From the NCBI RefSeq assembly GCF_011762225.1, contig NZ_JAASQI010000001.1:62001-126000 (forward strand): a stretch of 64,000 nt of DNA. Reading direction: 5' to 3'. Each line of letters opens with the position of its first letter. Position 1 is the first letter of the stretch. The translations under genes and the position numbers were made by a program. The notes beneath the pieces are model-generated. The model did no database searches and had not been told where the DNA came from. It saw only the letters and a program-made list of their open reading frames with translations. Below are positions 26,277 to 37,004 of this stretch, in pieces. This stretch comes from Pseudochelatococcus lubricantis. GTDB lineage: Bacteria > Pseudomonadota > Alphaproteobacteria > Rhizobiales > Beijerinckiaceae.

Positions 26277-26981
26277 TCATGCTTCCTTGAAGCGATAGCC
26301 GACGCCGTATAGCGTCTCGATCATGTCGAACTCGTCGTCCACGGCCTTGAACTTCTTCCTCAGCCGCTTGATATGGCTATCGATCGTGCGGTCGTCGACA
26401 TAGACCTGGTCGTCATAGGCGGCGTCCATCAGCGCGTTACGGCTTTTCACCACGCCAGGCCGCTGGGCAAGCGCCTGCAGGATCAGGAACTCGGTCACGG
26501 TCAGCGTCACCGGCTGGTTGCGCCAGGTGCTCGTGTGGCGTTCCGGGTCCATCTTGAGGTGCCCGCGCTCCAGCACCCGCGCGGCGACGTCGGCGTCGCG
26601 CGGGGCGGACTGGTCGCGCGGCGCGGCGCGGCGCAGCACGGCCCGCACACGCTCCACCAGCAGGCGCTGCGAGAACGGTTTGCGGATGAAATCGTCCGCG
26701 CCCATCTTCAGGCCGAACAGTTCGTCGATCTCGTCGTCCTTGGAGGTGAGGAAGATCACCGGCAGATCGGACTTCTGCCGCAGGCGGCGCAGCAGCTCCA
26801 TGCCGTCCATCCGCGGCATCTTGATGTCGAAGATGGCCATGTCGGGCGGATCGCTGGCCAGGCCGTCGAGCGCGGTGGCGCCGTCGGTGTAGGTCTGGAT
26901 GCGGTAGCCCTCGGCCTCAAGCGCGATGGATACCGACGTCAGGATGTTGCGATCGTCATCTACAAGGGCGATGGTTGGCAT
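26277..26981 (-). CDS. chvI: Response regulator ChvI (ExoR-ExoS-ChvI pathway; BvrR orthologue)
   Basis: This is a 234-residue OmpR-family regulator. The receiver domain has acidic residues DDD at 8-10, the phosphorylation site Asp52 ([11 protein letters not shown]) and the conserved TSKDD and RKPFS segments. The C-terminal winged helix ends in [15 protein letters not shown]. The gene opens the leftward chvI-chvG-hprK operon and is divergent from pckA, the arrangement found across rhizobia, where ChvI influences pckA expression. SD-like GAGGAGAG lies a little far (about 11 nt) from the ATG. Confidence 0.95.
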   Translation of the reverse strand: MPTIALVDDDRNILTSVSIALEAEGYRIQTYTDGATALDGLASDPPDMAIFDIKMPRMDGMELLRRLRQKSDLPVIFLTSKDDEIDELFGLKMGADDFIRKPFSQRLLVERVRAVLRRAAPRDQSAPRDADVAARVLERGHLKMDPERHTSTWRNQPVTLTVTEFLILQALAQRPGVVKSRNALMDAAYDDQVYVDDRTIDSHIKRLRKKFKAVDDEFDMIETLYGVGYRFKEA

Positions 26982-27329
26982 ACGATGTCGCTCTCCTCGG
27001 CACTGGCTCCCCCGGAACCTGCCCCCCCTTTTGCACGGGCGAGCGGGGCCGAATTATGGCGCTTCCCTGTCCGAAGCCGCTGCGGCAACCGGTTTTCGCT
27101 CCGGCGGGCCAGCCACAATTCGGCAAACTACACTTTCCCCGCCCCCGATACAATCGGAGAACGCCCGCGTGCGGCGGCGCGGGCGCCGCCGGCGACGCCC
27201 GAATCGCCGAAAGATGTGTAATCCCGGATTGCATTGTTTCGTCACATTGGCATCTACTGTAACGAACCGGAACCGGATCGTGGACGGACATCGGAAGCGG
27301 TCAGCCGAAACAATCAGGGAGAGCGTACC
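26982..27329. promoter_or_regulatory. Divergent chvI / pckA regulatory region
   Basis: This 348-bp gene-free region must hold the promoters of both operons. GCCGAATTATGG (27048-27059) and CCACAATTCGGC (27113-27124) match as an inverted repeat at 11 of 12 positions with 53 bp between them, a plausible pair of regulator sites. A+T-richer DNA near 27225-27265 precedes pckA. I could not assign -10/-35 boxes with confidence. Confidence 0.5.
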
Positions 27330-28958
<1,629 letters not shown>

Positions 28959-28970
28959 CGGCGCGGCCCC

Positions 28971-30221
28971 TTACGGCGCCTCGCCCCGCAACAGCCGGGG
29001 CGGGCGGCCGGTGAGGCCGCCGGCCTCGCGCGCCAGAAGCCGCTTGAGGCCGGGCCACCTGTCAACAACGCCGAGCCCCAGGTCGCGCGCGAGCCGCAGG
29101 GGCAGGATATCGTTGGAGAACAGCCGATTCATGCCGTCCATGGCAAGGCCGGTGCTCACCACGTCGAAGCGGCGCGCGCGCTCGTAGGCTTCCAGCGCGT
29201 CGGGATGCGCCGGATCGAGCCCCAGCCGGACCGCGTCGGCGACCGCCTCGGCGAGCGCCGCCACGTCGCGCAGGCCGACGTTGAGCCCGAGCCCCGCCAG
29301 CGGATGCACGACATGCGCCGCATCGCCCACCAGCGTCAGCCGCTCACCGGTGAAGCGGCGGGCGATACCCACCGCGAGCGGGAAGGCGCGCGGCTTGTCC
29401 AGCAGTTCGAGGCGGCCGAGCGAGGCGCCGAATCGGCGCTCGACCTCGCGGACGACGTCCTCCGCGTCGAGGGCGGCGAACAGGCGCGCCTCCTCCTCCT
29501 GCTCCACCCACACGATGGACGAGCGGTTGCCGGTGAGCGGCAGCATGGCAAAAGTGCCCGCCGGCAGGAAGTGCTGCACGGCCACGCCCTCGTGCGGACG
29601 CTCGTGGCCGATGGTGGCGACGATGCCCGCCTGCCCGTAGGGCCGGCCGATCCATGAAATGCCGGCAGCGCGGCGCAGGGGCGAGTTCTTGCCGTCCGCC
29701 GCCACGACAAGCGCCGCCTCGCGGTCGCCCCCATCCGCCAGCTTCACGCGGACACGGTGGGCGAGGTCGTGGCGGGAGGCGGTGTCGAGCGCCTTCACCG
29801 CCACCGGTTCCAGCGCGATACCCGCCTCGCGGCTCGCCTGCCGCAGCGCCTCGACCAGCACGTCACCCTCGACGATCCAGGCGAGCGGGCCCTCCGCCTC
29901 CCCCGCCTCGCCAAAGGTCAGCAGCGGCTGGCGCACGGCGTCGCCCGCCCGGCTGTCCGTGATGCGCATGCGGGCGACCGGCTGGGCGGAATCCGCGATC
30001 CTGTCCCAGACGCCGAGCACCGCCAGCATCCGCTGCGAACCGCCCGCGAGCGCGTAGGCGCGGCCGGCTTCGTGGGCGGGATCGCGCGCCAGCGCCGGAT
30101 CGAGCACCGCGACCGGATGGCGCCCGCCGACCGCCCGGCCGAGCGCCAGCGCCGCCGCGAGGCCGGCAGCCCCGCCACCGGCCACCACGATGGCCCGCCC
30201 GTGAAACGCCGTTTCCGCCAT
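28971..30221 (-). CDS. UbiH/UbiF/COQ6-family FAD-dependent monooxygenase
   Basis: The 416-residue aromatic hydroxylase has an N-terminal GGGAAGLAAALALGR (residues 15-29), a middle DGKNSPLR motif near 173-180 and the C-terminal FAD motif GDAAHVVHPLAGLGLNVGLRD near 305-325. These are diagnostic of the ubiquinone-ring hydroxylases; which ring position it hydroxylates (UbiH, UbiF, UbiI or the broad UbiL/UbiM types) cannot be told by eye. SD GGAGGTGCGGC precedes the ATG. It is convergent with pckA, with only 12 bp between stops, and divergent from tesB. Confidence 0.88.
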   Translation of the reverse strand: MAETAFHGRAIVVAGGGAAGLAAALALGRAVGGRHPVAVLDPALARDPAHEAGRAYALAGGSQRMLAVLGVWDRIADSAQPVARMRITDSRAGDAVRQPLLTFGEAGEAEGPLAWIVEGDVLVEALRQASREAGIALEPVAVKALDTASRHDLAHRVRVKLADGGDREAALVVAADGKNSPLRRAAGISWIGRPYGQAGIVATIGHERPHEGVAVQHFLPAGTFAMLPLTGNRSSIVWVEQEEEARLFAALDAEDVVREVERRFGASLGRLELLDKPRAFPLAVGIARRFTGERLTLVGDAAHVVHPLAGLGLNVGLRDVAALAEAVADAVRLGLDPAHPDALEAYERARRFDVVSTGLAMDGMNRLFSNDILPLRLARDLGLGVVDRWPGLKRLLAREAGGLTGRPPRLLRGEAP

Positions 30222-30460
30222 TGCCGCACCTCCGCCTCGATCGGCGCGCACGTCGCGCCTGTCATCAACTCCATCTGAAAACATTCTATATACACTTGAC
30301 GCGCCGCAATGGAACATGCCCCATGGAGGCAGGCCGACCGGAAGGTGGTGCAGCCTGATCTGCACCGAAGCAGCAAAACAAGTGTTTGTTCAATCGGGAG
30401 GGCCGTGGGCCCGCCGGCATCCGTCTAGAGACACCCGCCCAGCGATAGGGGATTGCGTTC

Positions 30461-31333
30461 ATGAGTGCAGCCGTTGCCGCCCTGGTTTCCATCCTCGACC
30501 TCGAAGTGCTGGAGGACAACCTGTTTCGCGGCCGCAGCCCGCAGGTGGGCTGGCAGCGTGTCTTCGGCGGGCAGGTCATCGGGCAGGCGCTGGTGGCGGC
30601 CTCGCACACCGTGCCGCCCGAGCGCGGCGCCCATTCGCTGCATTGCTACTTCATCCATCCCGGCGATCCGGCCGCGCCGATCATTTATGTCGTGAAGCAC
30701 ATCCGCGACGGCCGCAGCTTCACCACGCGCTATGTCGAGGCCGTCCAGCACGGTCATGCGATCTTCACGCTGACGGCCTCCTTCCACAGGGAGGAGCCGG
30801 GCCTGCGCCACCAGCCGCCGATGCCGGTCGTGCCGCCGCCGGAGGAAACGGGCGCGGAAGAGCTGCGGGAGGCGTTCCTGCACCGCATGCCGCCCCACAT
30901 TCGCGCCTATTTCGAAGCCGAGCGGCCCATAGAGCTGCGGCCCGTGGACTACAACCGCTTCATCCCGGGCGTCGAGGGCGCGCGCAAGCCGACGTTCGAC
31001 ATCTGGATCCGCGCCACCGGCCCCCTCCCCGACGACCCGGCGATCCACCGCTGCGCGCTGGCCTATGCGTCGGACATGACGCTGCTCGACACGAGTCTCG
31101 CCGTTCACGGCCGCTCCGTCTTCGACGGCGATATCCAGGGCGCGAGCCTCGACCACGCGATGTGGTTCCACCAGCCGTTCAGGGCCGACGAATGGCTGCT
31201 CTACTCGCAGGAAAGCCCGTTCTCCGGCGGTGCGCGCGGCCTGTCGCGGGGGCTCGTCTTCACGCGGGACGGCCGGCACATCGCCACCGTCGCGCAGGAG
31301 GGCCTCATCCGCCCGCTGCGGAATCTCGCCTGA
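30461..31333 (+). CDS. tesB: Acyl-CoA thioesterase II (TesB)
   Basis: This 290-residue double-hotdog thioesterase hydrolyses medium and long acyl-CoAs. Family segments are LFRGRSPQVGWQRVFGGQVIGQAL near residues 23-46, the catalytic Asp in YASDMTLLDT near 205, the ASLDHAMWFH stretch with the catalytic hydroxyl position near 228-240, and the Gln in VAQEGLIR near the C-terminus. The length equals E. coli TesB. It is a single gene, divergent from the Ubi-type hydroxylase and followed by the glnK promoter region. Confidence 0.93.
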   Translation: MSAAVAALVSILDLEVLEDNLFRGRSPQVGWQRVFGGQVIGQALVAASHTVPPERGAHSLHCYFIHPGDPAAPIIYVVKHIRDGRSFTTRYVEAVQHGHAIFTLTASFHREEPGLRHQPPMPVVPPPEETGAEELREAFLHRMPPHIRAYFEAERPIELRPVDYNRFIPGVEGARKPTFDIWIRATGPLPDDPAIHRCALAYASDMTLLDTSLAVHGRSVFDGDIQGASLDHAMWFHQPFRADEWLLYSQESPFSGGARGLSRGLVFTRDGRHIATVAQEGLIRPLRNLA

Positions 31334-31501
31334 TTGTTGCACGAATTTTAATCACAGCCTGTTTTTTAGGCAGTGCCTCCTGCCGTCGAATGCATGCCGT
31401 TGCGAGCAATCGCAGCGTTTGATGCCGTTTGCGGCGTTTTTCGCCGTGCGCCCGCGTTTCCCCGCCTGCCGAAGGCGATTTTCGGGCGTTCCCTCCCCAT
31501 C

Positions 31502-31517
31502 TGGCACGAAGCTTGAT
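31502..31517 (+). promoter_or_regulatory. Sigma-54-like promoter of glnK-amtB
   Basis: TGGCACG-N4-TTGAT has a perfect -24 box and correct spacing; the -12 box is TTGAT rather than TTGCA. It sits 58 bp upstream of the glnK start, where nitrogen-regulated RpoN promoters are expected for glnK-amtB. Confidence 0.7.
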
Positions 31518-31520
31518 TGA

Positions 31521-31913
<393 letters not shown>

Positions 31914-31930
31914 CGGGAGGAATTCAATCG

Positions 31931-33445
31931 ATGAAGTTCTTTAATTCCAGGCTCCGGGGTTCCGCCTCGCCTTCCCTGTCGTCGGGCGCCCTTGTGCGCT
32001 CCGCGCTTCCGCTCGCGCTCGCCGCGGCCTGCCTCGCGACGCCGGCGATGGCGCAGGACGCGCCGGTCCCCGAGAAGGGCGACACCGCCTTCGTGCTCAT
32101 CAGCGCGGCGCTCGTGCTGTTCATGTCCCTGCCGGGCCTCGCGCTGTTCTACGGCGGGCTCGTCCGCTCCAAGAACATGCTTTCCGTCCTCTCGCAGGTG
32201 CTGGCCGTCGTCTGCCTCGCCGCGATCATCTGGGTCACCTACGGCTATTCGCTGGCCTTCACCAGCGGCGGCAGCCTCAACAGCTTCGTCGGCGGCTTCG
32301 ACAAGCTCTTCCTCGCCGGCGTCGATGCCTCGTCGACGGCCGCGACCTTCTCCAATGGCGTGGTCATTCCCGAATACGCCTATATTGCTTTCCAGGCAGC
32401 GTTCGCCTGCATCACACCGGCGCTGATCGTGGGTGCGTTCGCCGAGCGTACGCGCTTTTCCGCCGTGCTGCTGTTCACGGCGCTGTGGCTGACCTTCGTC
32501 TACTTCCCCATCGCGCACATGGTCTGGTACTGGGCCGGCCCCGATGCGCTGGCGGATGCGGCGCGTGCCGTTGCCGCCGCCACGGATGACGCTGCGCGCG
32601 CGGCTGCCGTTGCTAACCTCGAAGCCGTGCAGGCCGACGCCGGGCTCATCTACAAGTGGGGGGCGCTCGATTTCGCCGGCGGCACCGTGATCCACATCAA
32701 CGCCGGCGTCGCGGGCCTCGTGGGCGCGATCATCATCGGCAAGCGTATCGGCTACGGCAAGGAGGCGCTGCCGCCCCACTCGCTGACCATGACGATGATC
32801 GGCGCCTCGATCCTGTGGATCGGCTGGTTCGGCTTCAACGCGGGCTCCAATCTCGAAGCCACCGGCGGCGCGGCGCTCGCCTTCGTCAACACCCTGTTCG
32901 CGACCGCGGGCGGCGTGCTCGGCTGGCTGTTCGTGGAGTGGGGCGCGAAGGGCAAGCCCTCCCTGCTCGGCATGGTATCGGGCGCGATCGCGGGCCTCGT
33001 CGCCGTCACGCCCGCCGCCGGCTTCGCCGGGCCGGTTGGCGCGGCCTTCCTCGGCATCGTCGCGGCCGTGATCTGCTTCTACTTCTGCTCCGCCGTCAAG
33101 AACGCGCTCGGCTACGATGATTCGCTCGACGTCTTCGGCATCCACGGCGTGGGCGGCATCGTGGGCGCCATCGGCACGGGCATCCTCGTGGCGCCCTCGC
33201 TGGGCGGCGCCGGGTTGGTCGACTACGTGGCGAGCCCCGGTGAGGCAGTGGGCGCGGCCGTGTCGATCGGCTCGCAGGTCATCGCCCAGCTCAAGGGCGT
33301 GCTGCTGACCGTTGTCTGGACGGGCGTCGGGTCCGCCATCCTGTACAAGGTCGTCGACGTGCTCGTCGGGCTGCGCGTCAGCCCGGAAGTGGAGCGCGAG
33401 GGCCTCGACCTCGCCGAGCACGGCGAGCGGGCCTACAACCTCTGA
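31931..33445 (+). CDS. amtB: Ammonium transporter AmtB
   Basis: The 504-residue protein has an N-terminal extension and signal peptide ending in TPAMA-QDAPVP (cleavage near residue 42), then the Amt core starting DTAFVLISAALVLFMSLPGLALFYGGL. Typical segments include the HMVWYWAGPDAL region, GGTVIHINAGVAGLVGA with one pore His, and DVFGIHGVGGIVGA with the second pore His. An alanine-rich insertion near residues 205-225 is longer than in E. coli. It forms trimeric ammonium channels regulated by GlnK. The ATG 7 codons inside the open frame has GGGAGGAATTC just upstream. Confidence 0.96.
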   Translation: MKFFNSRLRGSASPSLSSGALVRSALPLALAAACLATPAMAQDAPVPEKGDTAFVLISAALVLFMSLPGLALFYGGLVRSKNMLSVLSQVLAVVCLAAIIWVTYGYSLAFTSGGSLNSFVGGFDKLFLAGVDASSTAATFSNGVVIPEYAYIAFQAAFACITPALIVGAFAERTRFSAVLLFTALWLTFVYFPIAHMVWYWAGPDALADAARAVAAATDDAARAAAVANLEAVQADAGLIYKWGALDFAGGTVIHINAGVAGLVGAIIIGKRIGYGKEALPPHSLTMTMIGASILWIGWFGFNAGSNLEATGGAALAFVNTLFATAGGVLGWLFVEWGAKGKPSLLGMVSGAIAGLVAVTPAAGFAGPVGAAFLGIVAAVICFYFCSAVKNALGYDDSLDVFGIHGVGGIVGAIGTGILVAPSLGGAGLVDYVASPGEAVGAAVSIGSQVIAQLKGVLLTVVWTGVGSAILYKVVDVLVGLRVSPEVEREGLDLAEHGERAYNL

Positions 33446-33484
33446 TTTCAACCGGCAAGATTACATAAGGGGAACGGTTGAAGC

Positions 33485-33510
33485 GGGGGCGGCCTTACGG
33501 GGCCGCCCCC
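33485..33510. terminator. Hairpin between convergent amtB and CNB-domain gene
   Basis: GGGGGCGGCC (33485-33494) pairs perfectly with GGCCGCCCCC (33501-33510). The stop codon of the leftward gene lies in the loop. Neither strand has a strong T tract; it probably acts as a shared, possibly Rho-assisted, terminator. Confidence 0.55.
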
Positions 33511-33989
33511 ATCGTTTCATCGCCGCCCGGTGCCGCCCCGTCGAGCGCGAGCAGGGACTGGCGCACGCGCTCCAGCTCGCCCGACAGCGCCGACACGCGG
33601 CCCGCGATCTCCACCTGAAACGCGGCTGCGGAAGCGGGAAACTCGCCCAGGATACGCCGCATGAGCGCACGCGACACGCGCATCACCGAGGCCGAGCGGC
33701 GTGCCGTCGCGGTTTCCCGCCATTCGATCTCGATCAGCAGCGCCAGTTCGCCCAGCATGTCGCCCGGCCGGGCCAGCGCGACGGTGTTGCCCGCCGCATC
33801 GACGAGCGCGATCTCGCCCGACATCACCACATAAGCGCCCTCCGCCGCCTCGCCGCGACGGTATAGCGTGTCCCCCGCGCGCAGGATGCGCGTCTGCACC
33901 GACAGGGCGATGCGCCGCAGGGCGCCCTGCTCGAAACCCCGCAATGCCGGCAGGGATGACAACACCGTGATTTCGTCATTCAACGCCAT
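33495..33989 (-). CDS. Cyclic nucleotide-binding domain protein without HTH
   Basis: This 164-residue protein has the CAP/CNB beta-roll: LPALRGFEQGALRRIAL at the start, ILRAGDTLYRRGEAAEGAYVVMSGEIALV near residues 36-64, and ARPGDMLGELALLIEIEWRETATA near 72-95, where the phosphate-binding cassette sits. The RxxS-type Arg appears as RETATA. No DNA-binding helix-turn-helix follows; the C-terminus is a short helix, so it is not a Crp/Fnr transcription factor but a small sensor or adaptor of unknown partner. ATG 33989 (GGAG upstream) was preferred over a GTG three codons earlier. It is convergent with amtB and lies downstream of cenR. Confidence 0.75.
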   Translation of the reverse strand: MALNDEITVLSSLPALRGFEQGALRRIALSVQTRILRAGDTLYRRGEAAEGAYVVMSGEIALVDAAGNTVALARPGDMLGELALLIEIEWRETATARRSASVMRVSRALMRRILGEFPASAAAFQVEIAGRVSALSGELERVRQSLLALDGAAPGGDETMGAAP

Positions 33990-34034
33990 GATCGGCACTC
34001 CGCTCCGGCGAGGGGTGGAAGGCTCCGGAAAACC

Positions 34035-34721
34035 TCACGGCACGAGCTTGTAGCCGCCCGGCTCCGTCACGAGAATGCGGGCGTTGGACGGATCTTCCTC
34101 GATCTTCTGCCGCAAGCGATAGATGTGCGTCTCCAGCGTGTGCGTGGTGACGTTGGCGTTATAGCCCCACACTTCCGCGAGCAGCGTCTCGCGCGTGACG
34201 ACCTGATCCTCGGCACGGTAGAGAAAGCGCAGGATCGCCGTTTCCTTCTCGGTCAGCTTGAGCCGCGATCCCTTGACGTCGACGAGCAGCTTCGCGCCGG
34301 GGCGGAACGTGTATTGCCCCACGGTCAGCACCGCGTCCTCGCTTGCCTCATGCTGGCGAAGCTGCGCGCGGATGCGCGCCAGCAGCACCGCGAAGCGGAA
34401 GGGCTTGACGACATAGTCGTTGGCGCCGGCCTCAAGCCCGTGGATGGTATCGGCGTCCTCGGCGTGGCCGGTGAGCATCAGGATGGGGGCGCGAAAACCG
34501 TTGCGGCGCATCTCCTTCACCGCCTCGCGGCCATCGATGTCCGGCAGGCCGATATCCATGATGACGATATCGAAACGGTCGTTGCGCACGGCCTCGATGG
34601 CGCCCGCGGCCGTATCGGCCGTCGAAACCTTGAAGTCCCCGGTCAGCTCAAGCTGCTCGGACAGGGTGTCGCGCAACTCCGCCTCATCGTCGACGATCAG
34701 CAGTTGGTAGGCGCTTGGCAT
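34035..34721 (-). CDS. cenR: OmpR-family response regulator, CenR/OtpR-like
   Basis: The 228-residue regulator has receiver residues DDE at 11-13, phosphorylation site Asp56 (VIMDIGLPDIDG), and TGHAEDADTIHGLEAGANDYVVKPF. The winged helix is RLTEKETAILRFLYR... HTLETHIYRLRQKIEEDPSNARILVTEPGGYKLVP (segments given separately). These C-terminal features match CenR of Caulobacter and OtpR of Brucella, an envelope-homeostasis regulator in alphaproteobacteria. As in those genomes no kinase gene is adjacent. It is divergent from the L,D-transpeptidase-like gene, a possible envelope-related target. Confidence 0.82.
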   Translation of the reverse strand: MPSAYQLLIVDDEAELRDTLSEQLELTGDFKVSTADTAAGAIEAVRNDRFDIVIMDIGLPDIDGREAVKEMRRNGFRAPILMLTGHAEDADTIHGLEAGANDYVVKPFRFAVLLARIRAQLRQHEASEDAVLTVGQYTFRPGAKLLVDVKGSRLKLTEKETAILRFLYRAEDQVVTRETLLAEVWGYNANVTTHTLETHIYRLRQKIEEDPSNARILVTEPGGYKLVP

Positions 34722-34849
34722 CCGTAGGTGTTCTCCGGAACGTGTAAGGCGGAACGGTGTCGAACCGTTAAGGCTGATTCAACCATCGTTGACTATCCTC
34801 CATAAACTGTCCCCAAATCTTGGGCAACGTCGGCGCTTTCGGACAGACG

Positions 34850-35428
34850 ATGAAGAAGTCCACCACCTTTTCACGGATTCGTGTGTTCGCCGGCGTCGGC
34901 GATCGCAGGCGCGGCCGCATCGTCGCGGGTCAGATGACGATCGCCTGCGCGCTCGGCAAAGGCGGCATCGCCGCTGTCAAACGCGAGGGCGACGGCGTCA
35001 CGCCCGCCGGCGTCCACCATGCCGTGCGCGGCTGGTATCGCGCCGACAGGCTGCGCAGGCCGGCGACCGCCGTGCCGCTCGCGCCCCTGCGCGCCGACGA
35101 CGGCTGGTGCGACGAGCCGGGCCACCGCCTCTACAACCGCCCGGTTCGCCTGCCGTTTCCGGCCCGGCACGAGCGCATGTGGCGCGACGACCGCCTCTAC
35201 GACATCGTGCTCGACCTCGGCTGGAACGCCCGACCGCGCGTCCAGGGGCGCGGCAGCGCCATCTTCCTGCACCTCGCGCGCGAGAACTTCGGCCCCACGG
35301 AAGGCTGTGTCGCCGTGCCGCGCGCCCGGGCGGCACGGCTGCTCGCCGTGCTGGGGCCGCGCACGACAATCGTCGTCGGCCACAATGCCCGGCCGGTCAG
35401 GCGTTCCCGGCCGAAAGCAGCGCGCTGA
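34850..35428 (+). CDS. L,D-transpeptidase (YkuD)-family protein
   Basis: The 192-residue product carries the YkuD catalytic signature: His141 in IFLHLA and Cys153 in PTEGCVAVPRA, spaced as in L,D-transpeptidases that make 3-3 peptidoglycan cross-links or attach lipoproteins. An unusual point is the lack of any recognisable signal peptide; the N-terminus is basic (MKKSTTFSRIRVFAG) and no hydrophobic segment follows. It may be exported by another route, mis-started, or act elsewhere. The 3' end overlaps the convergent ABC ATPase gene by 32 bp. A promoter presumably lies in the 128 bp shared with cenR. Confidence 0.8.
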   Translation: MKKSTTFSRIRVFAGVGDRRRGRIVAGQMTIACALGKGGIAAVKREGDGVTPAGVHHAVRGWYRADRLRRPATAVPLAPLRADDGWCDEPGHRLYNRPVRLPFPARHERMWRDDRLYDIVLDLGWNARPRVQGRGSAIFLHLARENFGPTEGCVAVPRARAARLLAVLGPRTTIVVGHNARPVRRSRPKAAR

Positions 35429-37004
35429 GATCGGGCGCGGAGGCGAGCAGCGCGCGCGTATAGGGATGCCGCGGCGCGCGCAGCACATCGGCGGAAGCCC
35501 CCTCCTCCACGACGCGCCCGTCGTGCATCACGAGCACCCGCGTGGAGACGGCCTCCGCGACGCGCAGATCGTGGGTGATGAACAGGTAGGCGAGCCCGTG
35601 CCGCGCGCGCAGATCGGCGAGCAGGGCGAGAATCTGCGCCCGGATCGACATGTCGAGCGACGACACCGCCTCATCCAGCACGATGAGACGCGGACGGGTA
35701 ATCAGCGCCCGCGCGAGCGCGATCCGCTGCCGCTGACCGCCGGAAAACGCATGCGGATATCTGTCGGCGTCGTCCGCTGACAGGCCCACCTCCTCAAGCG
35801 CCGCGGCGACGCGGGCGCGCACGTCCTCCCCCGCGTCCTGCGGGCCGTGCAGCGGCTCGGCCACGATCCAGCCCGCGCGCCGGCGCGGATCGAGCGAGCC
35901 GAACGGGTCCTGAAACACCGCCTGCACGTCCCGGCGCATGGCGCGCAGCGCCGTGGCGTCCGCGCAGGCAATGTCCCCGCCGCGATAGGTGACGGTGCCC
36001 GCGTCCGGCCTGTCGAGGCCGAGCAGCAGCCGCGCCAGCGTCGACTTGCCCGAGCCCGATTCGCCGATAAGCGCCACGCTTTCGCCAGCGTGAATGGCGA
36101 GACTGACATTGTCGAGCGCCAGCCGGAAGGGGCGGCGCGCGAAGGGATACGGGCGGGCGAGCAGATAGCGCCGCGTCAGCCCCTCCGCCGCCAGCAACGG
36201 CGGGCCTTCGGGCACCGGACCAGCGGGTGGCGCCTTCGGCATGGCTGCGGCCGCCGCGCACAAGGCCCTGGCGCGCGGATGCACGGCGCGCCGGAAGAAG
36301 CCCGGCGCACGCCCCGTCTCCACGATCTCGCCCCGGTGCAGCACGGCGATGCGGTCCGCCATCGCGCCGATCACGGCGAGATCGTGCGAGATCAGCAGCA
36401 GGCCGGGCCCATCCTCGCGCACGATCTCCTTCAGCAGCGCAAGAATCTGCGCCTGCACGGTGACGTCGAGCGCGGTCGTGGGCTCGTCGGCAATCAGAAG
36501 GTCCGGCCGCATGGCGATCGCCATGGCGATCACCACCCGCTGGCGCTGGCCGCCCGACAGCTCGTGCGGAAAACGGTCCGGCGCGATCTGCGCGGGATCG
36601 AGGCCGACGCGCGCCAGCACCGCTGCTGCCCGCTCCCGCGCCGCGCGCCGGCCGAGGGGCAGGTGCACGCGCAGGCCTTCCGCCACCTGATCGCCAATGC
36701 TCATCAGCGGGTCGAGCGCCGACATCGGCTCCTGAAACACCATGCCGATCCGCCCGCCGCGCACGGCGCACATCGCGGTCTCGTCCAGCGCGAGCAGGTC
36801 CTTCCCCGCCAGCCGCACATGCCCGCGCACCATGGCCGCATCGGGCAGCAGGCGCATCAGGGCCAGCGCCGTCATCGACTTGCCCGAGCCCGATTCGCCG
36901 ACGAGGCCGAGCGTCTCCCCCCGCGCGACGGAAAAGTCTATCCCGCGCAGGATGTCGCGCCCGCCGACGCCGACGTGCAGGTTCTCCACCGACAGCAGCG
37001 TCAT
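35397..37004 (-). CDS. Double-ATPase subunit of peptide/nickel-type ABC importer (DppD-DppF fusion)
   Basis: This 535-residue protein has two complete ABC domains of the oligopeptide class. Domain 1 has Walker A GESGSGKS near residues 36-43, LSGGQRQR near 160 and Walker B LLIADEPTTALD. Domain 2 has a second GESGSGKS near 320, FSGGQRQRIALARAL and LIVLDEAVSSLD near 445. It powers import through the two permeases immediately upstream. The start overlaps the permease stop (ATGA). Single-chain double ATPases of this type are common (YejF, GsiA). Its 3' end overlaps the convergent transpeptidase gene by 32 bp. Confidence 0.93.
   Translation of the reverse strand: MTLLSVENLHVGVGGRDILRGIDFSVARGETLGLVGESGSGKSMTALALMRLLPDAAMVRGHVRLAGKDLLALDETAMCAVRGGRIGMVFQEPMSALDPLMSIGDQVAEGLRVHLPLGRRAARERAAAVLARVGLDPAQIAPDRFPHELSGGQRQRVVIAMAIAMRPDLLIADEPTTALDVTVQAQILALLKEIVREDGPGLLLISHDLAVIGAMADRIAVLHRGEIVETGRAPGFFRRAVHPRARALCAAAAAMPKAPPAGPVPEGPPLLAAEGLTRRYLLARPYPFARRPFRLALDNVSLAIHAGESVALIGESGSGKSTLARLLLGLDRPDAGTVTYRGGDIACADATALRAMRRDVQAVFQDPFGSLDPRRRAGWIVAEPLHGPQDAGEDVRARVAAALEEVGLSADDADRYPHAFSGGQRQRIALARALITRPRLIVLDEAVSSLDMSIRAQILALLADLRARHGLAYLFITHDLRVAEAVSTRVLVMHDGRVVEEGASADVLRAPRHPYTRALLASAPDLSALLSAGNA

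Noticed and set aside
34768-34782. CtrA-like site upstream of cenR
   Set aside because: TTAA-N7-TCAA has one mismatch; a single degenerate match is too weak to call.
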